Assembly (NCBI GenBank): GCA_001823545.1
Contig: MHUV01000004.1
Location: 16,790 to 59,541 of the forward strand
From: Candidatus Yonathbacteria bacterium RIFCSPLOWO2_01_FULL_43_27
GTDB taxonomy: Bacteria > Patescibacteriota > Minisyncoccia > Phycocordibacterales > UBA1550
Direction of reading: 5' to 3'
Length of the DNA stretch: 42,752 nucleotides
Part shown: positions 8,706 through 17,784 of the stretch, piece by piece
Numbering within the stretch: the first letter of the stretch is position 1
Layout: each line of letters opens with the position of its first letter
The notes under the pieces: model-generated
Databases searched by the model: none
What the model was told of the DNA's origin: nothing
The model's input: only the letters and a program-made list of their open reading frames with translations
Made by a program: the position numbers and the translations under genes

Positions 8706-10631
8706 CTACTCTATCACAACTCCTTGATTCCCCCTATATTGAGGGTCGGCAGTAATATTGGTGGTAATAGTAGACTTGCGATCGCCTACCTGTGTTTTTG
8801 TAAAGTCATCCATTGCCGTAAGGAAACTCTCCCCTACAATCACCGGCAGTTGATTGCGCTGACTCAAACTTGGCGTAATAGAAACCTGAAATGCCGTCTC
8901 GCGTGTACCTCCCGCAGGAATACGCCCTGCATTCCATGTAATAGTCGCACTACCCTCATCGTACTTCACGTCCTCACCCACGGGCGAGACATTTGCGAGC
9001 CACGATGCGTAAATAGGAAGTGTTGTTTTCACTGCCACATTTGAAATATTGTTTGACCCATTGCGCACCGTCCACACAATTGTGTATGACGTTTCTTGTT
9101 CGACGCGAGGTGGTAATGGTCCAAAATTCTTGATAGGTCCCGTTGAGTACAATCCACGTGCCAACAAACTAATGTCTGTTTCAATTTTAATCTTGCGTGT
9201 GGCGAAGGTAATGATTTCTGATGAACCCGCGTCAATAGAAGCACGCCGTGCACGCGCAGTTACTTCGAGGGTAATTTGCGGATTTTTCAACATATTCCCC
9301 GCTCCTACACCCGCGACACGAGGAGAGAAACTGAAACCGATAGTTCCCTGCTCTCCTGGGTCAAGCACCGCAAGCTCGGGTGTGGTCGTCTTTTCCCACA
9401 CAATCGTATCATCGAGAGAACGGTAGAACCCTCCACTTGAAGCATACACTGAGTAGCGATTCAATGTTTCTCCTTTGAGTTTTACCTCGATAACAGCATC
9501 AGTAATTTTGGTCGGACTGTTGCTCTTCCAGGTAATATCAGCACGTACTCCTTTTTCAAATGGCACCGCGTGCTCAGGCGCGCGATCTCCATCAAGTGAA
9601 ACATCAATACTGAACAACGATTCCGTAATAATGGTTGTCTCTGTTACTGTGTTATAAACGACACCAATTTGTCGATCGTCTTTTGGGTTTTGTGTGCCGA
9701 TAGATATTTTTGTAATCTTTTCTTCTCCCTCATCACCATCAATAATACCTTTTACTTTAATCGAGCGTTTCCCTTGTTCTTCCATAGTACCGAGCGCCCA
9801 AACATTATTTCCATATGAAGGTGCCGGATCAGCACTTTTGAATACAAAATTATTCGGATATGTTGCCTGAACCATGACACCATCAGTGGTATTTTGACTG
9901 TTTGATTCTATGTTTATCTGCATTTCAATTTCCTGCCCTGCACTTACCTCCTTAACCATAGTTAAGGCAACATTGAGTGGCGAAGAAGATATTTTGATGG
10001 TGTATGAAGATTTCTTTTTTAGGGTTGCGTTTGAACCAGCAATACGATATTCCAAAACGACGGAAATTTCTTTTTGTGTATTCTCCTCACCATACACGAG
10101 CATGTTCTTTTTCTCGGTAACTGAATCACCTGCAGGAACTACCCCGAGTTTCTTGGTATAACGAGGAAGGGGCGTACCGAGAAGCGGGTCAGAAAATCCT
10201 GTAGGATATTCCACGTACAACGTAACATCATTCAGAGCAACTTTATTATCGTTGGTAACAGTGAAACTTGTTTCAAACTGCTCACCACCCGCAACAGCGA
10301 CAGGAGATGAAATTTCTATATTGATATTATCGCCAGAAATAATATTTCTACCACCCGACCATACAAACCACGCCACGAGCGCGGTTACTACAAAGAAAAG
10401 AACTGAAATGAGTAAAAATTTTTTCATTATTTTTTGACGACGCTCCCCGCGTACTTTTTTCTCGATAATATCCATTGCAAACTTGGCACCTTCTTCTGCA
10501 CGATCATTCCACGAAGGAGACGTGGGGGCCGCCGGACGAGGAGAGAGTGTTTCATTGACCTTTTGTGGCGTAAAGTCTTTTGCGTACAACTCTTTTTCAA
10601 GTTCTTCTATTTTACTTTTAGTATCAGACAT
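8706..10631 (-). CDS. Membrane-anchored protein with tandem beta-sandwich (DUF11-like) repeats
   Basis: 641 residues. A ~68-residue charged, proline-containing cytoplasmic N-terminus is followed by one membrane helix (KFLLISVLFFVVTALVAWFVW, ~71-91). Then come ~550 exported residues of repeated Ig-like beta domains with phrases such as 'DVTLYVEYPTGF', 'VMVQATYPNNFVF' and 'NVAVKTTLPIYASW', typical of DUF11/CARDB-type repeats. No enzyme motif is seen. It lies between recO and glyS in a tight minus-strand cluster. A role in the cell envelope or attachment is inferred. Confidence 0.65.
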   Translation of the reverse strand: MSDTKSKIEELEKELYAKDFTPQKVNETLSPRPAAPTSPSWNDRAEEGAKFAMDIIEKKVRGERRQKIMKKFLLISVLFFVVTALVAWFVWSGGRNIISGDNINIEISSPVAVAGGEQFETSFTVTNDNKVALNDVTLYVEYPTGFSDPLLGTPLPRYTKKLGVVPAGDSVTEKKNMLVYGEENTQKEISVVLEYRIAGSNATLKKKSSYTIKISSSPLNVALTMVKEVSAGQEIEMQINIESNSQNTTDGVMVQATYPNNFVFKSADPAPSYGNNVWALGTMEEQGKRSIKVKGIIDGDEGEEKITKISIGTQNPKDDRQIGVVYNTVTETTIITESLFSIDVSLDGDRAPEHAVPFEKGVRADITWKSNSPTKITDAVIEVKLKGETLNRYSVYASSGGFYRSLDDTIVWEKTTTPELAVLDPGEQGTIGFSFSPRVAGVGAGNMLKNPQITLEVTARARRASIDAGSSEIITFATRKIKIETDISLLARGLYSTGPIKNFGPLPPRVEQETSYTIVWTVRNGSNNISNVAVKTTLPIYASWLANVSPVGEDVKYDEGSATITWNAGRIPAGGTRETAFQVSITPSLSQRNQLPVIVGESFLTAMDDFTKTQVGDRKSTITTNITADPQYRGNQGVVIE

Positions 10632-10670
10632 AAAATATATAATACCACATCTATTACGTCACCTCTAGGG

Positions 10671-11264
10671 TTACAGATGTGTCTCCCTGAGTACATTATT
10701 GACGTCGCGGAGCGCGAGAAGGCGCACGTTTTCAAATGATATAAGGGTATCCTGAGACCATTCTCTATTTTGTACAAAATCTTTATATAACTCAAAATTG
10801 TCGTACCCTAAATGCGAAAGGACACGCATCGTGGCAAGCGTCTCAAACGATGAGTGTAGGAACGATGGAACAATTTCTGATCGTAAAAATTCTGTAATAT
10901 CTGAAAGCTCTTTAAAGAGTATTTTATTTTGCTCTTCCCCGTGCACCAATCGCGCCACGAGCGCACACACGCGCGCAAGTAATACACGATTCTCAGAAAA
11001 AATTCCTCCTTGATGCACAGAATCTTTTTCTTCGGCGATAGCACTTGTAATACGCCACACCTCTCGTCCGTGCACGAGATCGACATTGATCCATGAAAAA
11101 TCTTGGAGGGTGTATCGAAGTTTTGAAGATAACTTCCTCACGGCCTGTGCGGTAGCACCAACAAGCCCGAGCTCTTCGGTAAAAATTCTATAGTATTTAT
11201 TTGATTCACGCGTAGCCACACTGCCGAGTATCAGACCATGGGTGTGATAAATGTGGTGAGCCAT
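10671..11264 (-). CDS. recO: DNA repair protein RecO
   Basis: 197 residues; RecO mediates RecF-pathway recombination by annealing ssDNA and loading RecA. The N-terminal OB fold (HHIYHTHGLILGSVATRESN, then YRIFTEELGLVGATAQAVRK) fits the family. The helical C-terminal part 'RVLLARVCALVARLV' follows. The zinc-finger Cys residues found in many RecO proteins are absent, as in several short RecO versions. The gene starts 3 bases after the ileS stop, so the two are an operon. Confidence 0.85.
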   Translation of the reverse strand: MAHHIYHTHGLILGSVATRESNKYYRIFTEELGLVGATAQAVRKLSSKLRYTLQDFSWINVDLVHGREVWRITSAIAEEKDSVHQGGIFSENRVLLARVCALVARLVHGEEQNKILFKELSDITEFLRSEIVPSFLHSSFETLATMRVLSHLGYDNFELYKDFVQNREWSQDTLISFENVRLLALRDVNNVLRETHL

Positions 11265-11267
11265 ATG

Positions 11268-14200
11268 TTATTCACCGAGCACGACGAACAATGTGATGGT
11301 ATCGAATTCTATCTTGCTCACCTGCCCCTCAGGTGATACAAAACCATCTTTTGTTTGTTCTTTTTCAATATCACCAAACGTAACACTGCTCACGTGAGCC
11401 AACTTTTTAAGTTCCTCGGTAAACATTTCAATTAACGCATGGCCGTCTTCGTTCGTCTCTATCTTTAATACGGTCATATCTGAAGGCGTAAGACCTTTTT
11501 GTTTGCGGAGCTCCTGAACCGTACGGACGACATCACGAAACTGTCCCTCTTTTTTAAGCTCAGGAGTAATAACCGTATCGAGGACCACTTCTTCTGCAGA
11601 AGTGTCCACAAAAACAACCTCTTTTACATTTATTTCATCTTTGATCAAATCCTTAAGTCCATTCTGCGAGATATTCTTCTCTGTATTCTTCACCATGAGT
11701 GACGCGAGAGGTTGACGCACTTTCACCCCTGCCTTTGCACGCGCTTCGAGTGCAAGCGAAACAATACGACGAACCTCTGTCATCGATGCCAGAGTTGTCG
11801 TGTCAGGTTTTTCCATTGTTGGCCACACCTCAAGATGCACACTCTCTTTCCCCCCTTGTATGTTCTGATAAAGATGTTCAGCAAGGAATGGCATCACCGG
11901 TGCAAGCAGTTTTGAGAGCTCAAGAAGGACCGTATGAGTTGTTTGTGACGCGAGCAAACGGTCGGCCTGATCATCAGACTTAAATCGGTCGCGCGAGCGA
12001 CGAAGGTACCACGTGGAAAGATCATCAACAAAACTTCCAATAGGCTTCACCGCACGATCAAGCTCGTACGCATCAAGGGAGGTGGTCATTTCATTCCCTA
12101 ACTCAGAGAGACGCGCAAGAATCCACTGATCTAAAATATTATCACTTTCGTTTACTTTTTTAAGAGAAGTCTGCGTTCCTTCTCCGTGTAACTGATAAAA
12201 TGAAAGAACATTCAACAAACGCATTGTTATTTTTTTCACCACTTCATCGACACCCTTTTCTGAAAACGAAAGGTCCTCCGCACGAACTACCGGCGATGAA
12301 AGAAGGTAGTAGCGCATCGCATCTGCACCATAACGATCAACAATGTACTGTGGGTCAGGATAATTCTTGAGGCGTTTTGACATTTTTTGTCCGTCTTCTG
12401 CAAGGACCATCCCGTTAACCACCACATTCTTAAATGGCGCCTTCCCAAAAAGACCTACGGACAAATTGAGCATATTATAAAACCATCCCCGTGTCTGATC
12501 TACACCCTCACCAATAAAATCTGCAGGAAAATTTTTCTCAAAAAGTTCCTTGTTCTCGAACGGATAATGAAACTGTGCAAACGGCATTGACCCTGATTCG
12601 AACCAGCAGTCAAACACGTACGGCACGCGCACCATAGGATGCCCTTTCGCGCACAGCACGGGAACTTCATCGATAGCAGGGCGATGCGTATCAAATTCAT
12701 AATCATCATTATGAGGAAACGGCGTAAATGAAAGTTCACGTACTTCTCCCGGTACCATAAAATCCTCTCTCCCTTTTTTAAGCTCAAGAAGATGTGGTGT
12801 TGCTACGCCAAGCGTACCAGCCGTAAGCATCCATGTAGGATACTCGTGGGTAACAATAAGAATTGTTGTATTGCAGTAAGTTCTTTCTAATTCCTCAAGA
12901 AACGCCATTGTTCTACGCTTAACATCGAGAAGGTTTTCACCTCCCTCGGGGCGCTTTGTTATTTTTTCTTCAAGCGAAGAAAAATGTTCATGATAGACAT
13001 CAATAGATTTGCCATCAAAAACACCCGTATCAATTTCTTTGAGGCGTTCGTCGAAAATTATTTTGTCAGCATCGTACCCTATCGTTTTTGCAACAAGCTC
13101 TGCCGTTTGCTTGGTGCGTAAAAAAGGTGAGGAAAATATGAGCTCGACAGGCTTCTTTGCAAGTTGTTCACTTGTTTCCGTCACAGCCTTAACACCGTTT
13201 GACGTAAGACCAAACGGCGCATTCGTTGCAAGTTTTGAACTTACAATTCCCTGTACATTACTTTCTGCCTCTCCGTGGCGCATTACTAAATATGTATTTC
13301 CCGATCTTTTTGTTCTTTCAGCGAGTTCAGCGCGTGATCCGGCGACAAAACGTTCGTCACATGTCGTACACTGCCACACCGGAAGCGGTGCACCCCAAAA
13401 ACGCGAGCGAGAGATCGCCCAATCGCGCGCGCCTTCGAGCCACCTTCCGAAACGTCCATCGCGCATATTGGCAGGCACCCATGTTGTTTTTGCATTTTCA
13501 GAAATAAGTCGCTCTTTCAAGTCAACAACTTTTACAAACCATGACTCTGCCGCATAGTTAAGAAGTGGCGTATCACAACGCCAACAATGTGGATATGAAT
13601 GAATAATCTTTTCTTTTGAAAAGAGTGCGCCAATACCTGCGAGGTGTTTGATGATAAGGATATCTGTTGCTTGATGTCCATCTTTTTCTTTTGCTTTTGG
13701 TTTTGCCGGTACACCCACAAAATCACGGACCTCGGGTTTCATCAACCCATCCATTCCGACATGTTGCACGAACGGAAGTTGTTCCTTCTTGCCCAGCGCC
13801 ATGTCATCTTCTCCAAAGGCTGGCGCAATATGCACCACGCCGGTACCACTCGCCATCGTAACAAATGGAGCGCCATAGATTTTCCATCCATTCTGATGAT
13901 TTTGAAGTGCCGTATTTTTTGCGTAGTAGTCAAACATAGGACGGTACGATTTCCCCACAAGTTCACTCCCTTTGAATTCACTCACGATTGTGTACGCTAT
14001 TTCTTTGAAGACGTGTGACAAACGTTCACGTGCCAAAATGTAATGTCCCCCTTCGGTAGAAATTTTTACATACGTTTCGTCAGAGTTTATCGCGAGTGCA
14101 ACATTTCCAGGAAGCGTCCACGGTGTCGTTGTCCACGCAAGCACGTACGTCCCTGGCTCATCCACAAGTTCAAACTTCACCGTCACTGAAATATCGGTGA

Positions 14201-14801
14201 TATCTTTGTATCCGTCAGCAACCTCATTATTAGAAAGTGTTGTTTCGCATCGAGGACAAATCTGCATTGCTTTGAAGCCTTGATAGATGAGTCCCTTTTC
14301 GTACAGCGTTTTGAATGCCCACCAAATCGATTCGGTATACGAAGCATCCATCGTTTTATACGAGTGTTCCATATCGATCCATCGTCCAATACGAGGAATT
14401 ATTTTTTTCCATTCTGCATCATAGCGAAGCACTGATGCACGCGCAGCTTCATTAAACTTGTCGATACCGTATGCTTCAATATCTTTTTTATGTCCGAGAC
14501 CAAGCTCTCCTTCGATGAGGTTTTCAATAGGAAGTCCGTGACAATCCCACCCCCACACGCGTCGCACGAAACGCCCCCGCATTGTTTGATAGCGCGGGAT
14601 TACGTCCTTGATCGTACTGGCGAGAATATGTCCGTAGTGAGGTACCCCTGTTGCAAAGGGAGGTCCATCATTAAACGAAAAATGTTCCCCATTTTTAGTC
14701 TGTTCAAGTGTTTTTTCAAAAATCTGTTTCTCACGCCAAAAAGCAAGGGTCGCCTCCTCGCGCTCCGCAATTTCTGATAGTTTTTTCTCTGTTTCGTCCA
14801 T
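11268..14801 (-). CDS. ileS: Isoleucyl-tRNA synthetase with inserted histidine-phosphatase domain
   Basis: 1177 residues. Class I signatures are intact: HYGH at ~55-58 in PHYGHILA, WTTTPWTLPGN at ~223-233 in the editing domain, and KMSKR at 806-810. Between the first half of the catalytic fold (ends ~485 with 'WQCTTCDERF') and its continuation (HRPAIDEV from ~706) lies a complete histidine phosphatase domain, ~502-695. It has the RHGE motif (H509), SSPFLRTKQTAE (R562), E589 and VTHE (H652), which look like a full catalytic set. The reading frame is open throughout, so this is a true insertion. The substrate of the phosphatase is unknown. The start at 14801 is supported by a -10 box 8 bases upstream. 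Confidence 0.95.
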   Translation of the reverse strand: MDETEKKLSEIAEREEATLAFWREKQIFEKTLEQTKNGEHFSFNDGPPFATGVPHYGHILASTIKDVIPRYQTMRGRFVRRVWGWDCHGLPIENLIEGELGLGHKKDIEAYGIDKFNEAARASVLRYDAEWKKIIPRIGRWIDMEHSYKTMDASYTESIWWAFKTLYEKGLIYQGFKAMQICPRCETTLSNNEVADGYKDITDISVTVKFELVDEPGTYVLAWTTTPWTLPGNVALAINSDETYVKISTEGGHYILARERLSHVFKEIAYTIVSEFKGSELVGKSYRPMFDYYAKNTALQNHQNGWKIYGAPFVTMASGTGVVHIAPAFGEDDMALGKKEQLPFVQHVGMDGLMKPEVRDFVGVPAKPKAKEKDGHQATDILIIKHLAGIGALFSKEKIIHSYPHCWRCDTPLLNYAAESWFVKVVDLKERLISENAKTTWVPANMRDGRFGRWLEGARDWAISRSRFWGAPLPVWQCTTCDERFVAGSRAELAERTKRSGNTYLVMRHGEAESNVQGIVSSKLATNAPFGLTSNGVKAVTETSEQLAKKPVELIFSSPFLRTKQTAELVAKTIGYDADKIIFDERLKEIDTGVFDGKSIDVYHEHFSSLEEKITKRPEGGENLLDVKRRTMAFLEELERTYCNTTILIVTHEYPTWMLTAGTLGVATPHLLELKKGREDFMVPGEVRELSFTPFPHNDDYEFDTHRPAIDEVPVLCAKGHPMVRVPYVFDCWFESGSMPFAQFHYPFENKELFEKNFPADFIGEGVDQTRGWFYNMLNLSVGLFGKAPFKNVVVNGMVLAEDGQKMSKRLKNYPDPQYIVDRYGADAMRYYLLSSPVVRAEDLSFSEKGVDEVVKKITMRLLNVLSFYQLHGEGTQTSLKKVNESDNILDQWILARLSELGNEMTTSLDAYELDRAVKPIGSFVDDLSTWYLRRSRDRFKSDDQADRLLASQTTHTVLLELSKLLAPVMPFLAEHLYQNIQGGKESVHLEVWPTMEKPDTTTLASMTEVRRIVSLALEARAKAGVKVRQPLASLMVKNTEKNISQNGLKDLIKDEINVKEVVFVDTSAEEVVLDTVITPELKKEGQFRDVVRTVQELRKQKGLTPSDMTVLKIETNEDGHALIEMFTEELKKLAHVSSVTFGDIEKEQTKDGFVSPEGQVSKIEFDTITLFVVLGE

Positions 14802-14809
14802 ATTCTTTC

Positions 14810-14838
14810 AGGATAGCACAAAGCCGTGGATGCGTAAA
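14810..14838 (-). promoter_or_regulatory. ileS promoter, near-leaderless
   Basis: An extended -10 TGC-TATCCT (hexamer 14815-14810) lies 8 bases before the ATG, with TTTACG (14838-14833) 17 bases further upstream. Confidence 0.55.
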
Positions 14839-14858
14839 AGTATGAGCATGTCGAAGTC

Positions 14859-14887
14859 TTGACGAACACTCTAAAGTCTGATAGAAC
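14859..14887 (+). promoter_or_regulatory. folA-thyA promoter
   Basis: TTGACG (14859-14864) and TAGAAC (14882-14887) are spaced 17 bases. The predicted leader is about 36 bases and contains the Shine-Dalgarno GAGGAGG at 14918-14924. Confidence 0.65.
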
Positions 14888-14929
14888 GAAAGAAGATTGT
14901 TCTACTAAAAACAAACAGAGGAGGCTAGT

Positions 14930-15448
14930 ATGCCAATCGAGATCATTGCCGCCGTCGCAGACGGTGGCGCAATTGGACATAAAGGAAGGATGCCATGGGA
15001 CCGCATACCGCGCGACCTAACACACTTCAAAGAGATCACCATGGGTCAAACGATTGTGATGGGATATACCACGCTCGTTTCCATCGGCAGAGAACTATCC
15101 GGAAGGAACGTACTCGCACTTACCCGTGATCCGAGCAAACTCGCGTCATTCCCTTGGTGTAAGGCAACGACCAAGGATGTCATTCTCGAGATGGCAAAGA
15201 CTGAACGCATCATCATTGCTGGCGGAGAGGCTACATATTTAGAATTCCTCCGCTACGCGACGATTGCACACATTACGAGGATCAGAAAGTACTTTGCAGG
15301 AGATACGTATTTCCCGGAGCTCCCTCTCTCGGAGTGGCATCTTGAGTCTTCGCAGTTTTGGGACAAGGGGGACAAAAACCCATACCCAATAGAATTCGAA
15401 ACATGGTTCAGAAGAAGGAATCTTCATGAAGAGAACGCTACTATTTAA
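14930..15448 (+). CDS. folA: Dihydrofolate reductase
   Basis: 172 residues; reduces dihydrofolate to tetrahydrofolate with NADPH. The N-terminus IEIIAAVADGGAIGHKGRMPW matches the DHFR Met20-loop region. 'IPRDLTHFKEITMGQTIVMGYTTLVSIG' carries the conserved acidic residue (D in PRDL) and NADPH-binding turn, and IIIAGGEATYLEFL is the second cofactor motif. Length is normal. A strong GAGGAGG 5 bases before the ATG sets the start, unlike most genes here. thyA follows 12 bases later with its own GGGAGG. Base composition is richer in G and C than the flanking genes, which suggests transfer. Confidence 0.93.
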   Translation: MPIEIIAAVADGGAIGHKGRMPWDRIPRDLTHFKEITMGQTIVMGYTTLVSIGRELSGRNVLALTRDPSKLASFPWCKATTKDVILEMAKTERIIIAGGEATYLEFLRYATIAHITRIRKYFAGDTYFPELPLSEWHLESSQFWDKGDKNPYPIEFETWFRRRNLHEENATI

Positions 15449-15460
15449 GGGAGGCTTTAT

Positions 15461-16381
15461 ATGGGACACGAACCGAAAGACGTCATAGCGTATCTTCCTC
15501 TCGAAAAAAGGGTCGTCGATACGCAGTACCACGATCTTCTCCGTCAGATATACGAGGACGGAGAGACCGTTCGTCCGATTCATGGAGGAGAATCGCGTAT
15601 GATAGCCGGAGCTCAGATGCGCTTTACTATGGCAAATGGCTTTCCAGTCATCACCGAGCGCGACCTCTCCGGCAACCTTTTCTACGGCGCGCTCGCCGAG
15701 CACATTGCATTCCTTCACGGAGCGCATACGCTTGAGGAGCTTCGCGCGTGGGGAGTAAACGATTGCTGGTGGGCACCATGGGTAACCAAGGAAAAATGTG
15801 AGTTTTTTGGACTCCGCGAAGGAGAACTGGGAAGTGCTTCCTATGGAGAAGCCTGGACCAGATTCCCTATCCGAGACGGTGGTACCTTTAATCAGATCAC
15901 CGCGGTCATTGACCAGATCAAGCGTATGCCCTTCTTGCGGACCCACCGCATCACAAGCTGGTACCCACCCGAGATCATCGGACCGCCAGGAACACGCAGA
16001 GTCGTCGTAGCACCTTGCCACGGTGACATCTATATCAACATGTTCCCCGAGAAAAAAGAGCTTATCATCCACCACGTACAGCGGAGTGGCGACCTGCCCG
16101 TCGGCGTTGCCTTCAACCTCGTTCAGTACGCGGCCTTCGGTATGATGCTCGCCAAGATCCTCGAATACACGTTTACAGAGCTCGTGTACACCTTCAACGA
16201 CGTGCACCTCTACGAAATGCAGTACCCGCACGTCGAAGAACTCCTTGCGCGAGAGCCGTTCCCGTTTCCAACAGTAACGCTGTCCAAAGACGCGGATGAC
16301 ATTATGGCATTTCGTCCAAGAGATTTCACTCTCAAGGACTACGTGTCACATCCAAAAATGACCATTCCGACGCCGATCTAA
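15461..16381 (+). CDS. thyA: Thymidylate synthase (ThyA type)
   Basis: 306 residues; methylates dUMP to dTMP using methylene-tetrahydrofolate, producing the dihydrofolate that FolA recycles. The active-site Cys is C186 in VVVAPCHGDIY. The phosphate-binding QRSGD (R208, D211) is followed by the dUMP-binding N219 in GVAFNL, where the family usually has PFN. 'FNDVHLYEMQ' fits the conserved GDxHIY region. 'GSASYGEAWTRF' matches the GxVYGxQWR block with substitutions. It is somewhat divergent, so it may prefer a modified pyrimidine, but a plain ThyA is most likely. AAGGGAGG at 15447-15454 sets the start. Confidence 0.92.
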   Translation: MGHEPKDVIAYLPLEKRVVDTQYHDLLRQIYEDGETVRPIHGGESRMIAGAQMRFTMANGFPVITERDLSGNLFYGALAEHIAFLHGAHTLEELRAWGVNDCWWAPWVTKEKCEFFGLREGELGSASYGEAWTRFPIRDGGTFNQITAVIDQIKRMPFLRTHRITSWYPPEIIGPPGTRRVVVAPCHGDIYINMFPEKKELIIHHVQRSGDLPVGVAFNLVQYAAFGMMLAKILEYTFTELVYTFNDVHLYEMQYPHVEELLAREPFPFPTVTLSKDADDIMAFRPRDFTLKDYVSHPKMTIPTPI

Positions 16382-16392
16382 TCAGTATCACC

Positions 16393-16422
16393 AAACCCCC
16401 GCCTTCCCGAAGGCGGGGGTTT
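16393..16422 (+). terminator. Terminator of folA-thyA
   Basis: A GC-rich perfect stem AACCCCCGCCTTC/GAAGGCGGGGGTT runs into TTTTT. The T-run leads directly into the promoter of the next gene. Confidence 0.9.
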
Positions 16423-16423
16423 T

Positions 16424-16432
16424 TGCTACGAT
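16424..16432 (+). promoter_or_regulatory. Extended -10 for leaderless HIT gene
   Basis: TGC-TACGAT (hexamer 16427-16432) ends 6 bases before the ATG at 16439, so the predicted start of the mRNA falls on the start codon. Confidence 0.55.
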
Positions 16433-16438
16433 ACCCTA

Positions 16439-16906
16439 ATGAAACCCACCGTAAACATCGCTCATACGCGAAATAAAAAAAATGTATACGAAAAAATCGT
16501 GAGGGATAAGGTGTGTCCGTTTTGTGTCGACTTTTCTAAAAAACAAAAAATTTTCCAATATCACTCAAAACCTATTCTTTTCCATGGTACACACTGGGTG
16601 GTAACAGAGAACTTTGATCCTTACGAAGGAACAAAACATCACTTCATGTTCATTCACCGAAAGCACATTGTTTCTTTTTCGGAAATAAAACCTTTGGCTT
16701 TACAGGAACTCGTGCTTCTCACAAAAAAACTCGAGAAGAAATTTTCATTACCAGCAGGGGTGTTCCTTTTCCGTTTTGGTGATACGAGATACACAGGCGG
16801 TAGTGTGAACCACTTTCACGGACACTTCGTCCTCGGCGACAAGGGAGCAAAAGGAACGAGCGAGCCACTCACACTCTTCGCGGGGTACAAAAAAGCCGGC
16901 AAATAA
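16439..16906 (+). CDS. HIT-family nucleotide hydrolase/transferase
   Basis: 155 residues. The histidine triad is H125-F-H127-G-H129 in NHFHGHFVLG, the nucleotide alpha-phosphate site of the HIT fold. The spacing before it (FRFGDTRYTGGSVNHFH) matches the family. C26-P-F-C29 near the N-terminus may bind zinc together with downstream His. Substrates of HIT enzymes include Ap4A and AMP-linked compounds; which applies here cannot be said. It lies inside the thymidylate module but has a leaderless-type start and no Shine-Dalgarno site, unlike its neighbours. Its stop codon is inside the convergent terminator stem. Confidence 0.85.
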   Translation: MKPTVNIAHTRNKKNVYEKIVRDKVCPFCVDFSKKQKIFQYHSKPILFHGTHWVVTENFDPYEGTKHHFMFIHRKHIVSFSEIKPLALQELVLLTKKLEKKFSLPAGVFLFRFGDTRYTGGSVNHFHGHFVLGDKGAKGTSEPLTLFAGYKKAGK

Positions 16907-16916
16907 ATTTGCCGGC
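16895..16916. terminator. Bidirectional terminator between convergent genes
   Basis: The perfect 10-bp stem GCCGGCAAAT/ATTTGCCGGC has its only loop bases in the stop codon of the HIT gene. It serves both the HIT gene and the minus-strand gene ending at 16933. Confidence 0.6.
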
Positions 16917-16932
16917 CACGGTCCTTTCACCG

Positions 16933-17784
16933 CTATGGTTCTACATAGATCATTTCAACCCCGTGATCACGGAGGGTCTTCACCCCATTGAGATTTGAAT
17001 ACCCTCCTGCAAAAAAGACTCTCTTTATTCCTGCGCCAACGATAGAGTTTGCGCATCTGTTACACGGAAAGGTTGTGACGAACATGTCCGCCCCTTTAAG
17101 TTTGAACCCTTCCCGCGCCGCGTGTGCAACAACACCGTCTTCGGCATGAAGGGATGTGTAGATCTCTACGAATTCGCCTGGGCCGAAGTTATTTCTCGGA
17201 TCACCATCAATGTACGGAGCGTATTCGTTGGGGTAATGGGTATTATGTGCTACGACGGTTGTTCCGTCTTCACATACAGCCATCGCAGCGATCTGCCTCC
17301 ACCAGTCGGAACTCTTTTCTCTAGCTTCAAGCAGAAGGTTCATGCGTGGCAATACGTCACCATACTCTCTGTCCCCCTTTCGAATGACCTTGTCAGCATT
17401 AGGAAGAGTTGTGCCAACGGCATCGATCGACTTGTCCCAATCCCACCGAAGAAAGGTTGGGATGTACTCGACTTTTCTGCCCTGAAAATGTTTTTTATAA
17501 AGAAAATGCGAAACATCTTCGTCAGGCATTACGAGTGTGACGTCTGAATCCTTGATCATCGAAACCGCCTTCGAAAAACACAGGGCGCGAAGCCCAAACA
17601 CAGAGAGTATCTTTTGCACTTCTTCAAACTGAAGTGCGCGAAGCTCTCGTGCGAGATGCGGAAGTTCAGAAACATCCTCCGCCTCAATAACGCAGACGCT
17701 TTTAGCACCAGACTTTGAAAGAAAGTCCAGGTACCCGCGATGAATCACGGGGACGAAGGAAATGATGATCTTTCCTCCTTTCAT
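16933..17784 (-). CDS. dCMP/cytidine-deaminase-like protein with extra N-terminal domain
   Basis: 283 residues. The C-terminal ~130 residues hold the zinc deaminase motifs H213-A-E215 (SLHAEDGVVAHAA) and P240-C-N-R-C244, as in dCMP deaminases that make dUMP. Residues 1-120 are an extra domain starting 'IIISFVPVIHRGYLDFLSKSG', which resembles a nucleotidylyltransferase start with HRGY in place of HxGH and is probably inactive. The start overlaps the upstream gene's stop by one base (TAATG) with a G-rich ribosome site (AGGGGGTG), so translation is coupled. With thyA, folA and dut nearby, a role in dUMP supply is likely but inferred. Confidence 0.75.
   Translation of the reverse strand: MKGGKIIISFVPVIHRGYLDFLSKSGAKSVCVIEAEDVSELPHLARELRALQFEEVQKILSVFGLRALCFSKAVSMIKDSDVTLVMPDEDVSHFLYKKHFQGRKVEYIPTFLRWDWDKSIDAVGTTLPNADKVIRKGDREYGDVLPRMNLLLEAREKSSDWWRQIAAMAVCEDGTTVVAHNTHYPNEYAPYIDGDPRNNFGPGEFVEIYTSLHAEDGVVAHAAREGFKLKGADMFVTTFPCNRCANSIVGAGIKRVFFAGGYSNLNGVKTLRDHGVEMIYVEP

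Noticed and set aside
15239-16231. 330-residue ORF antisense to thyA
   Set aside because: It lies opposite clear folA and thyA genes. The long frame results from GC-rich codon structure; there is no start signal and no recognisable domain.
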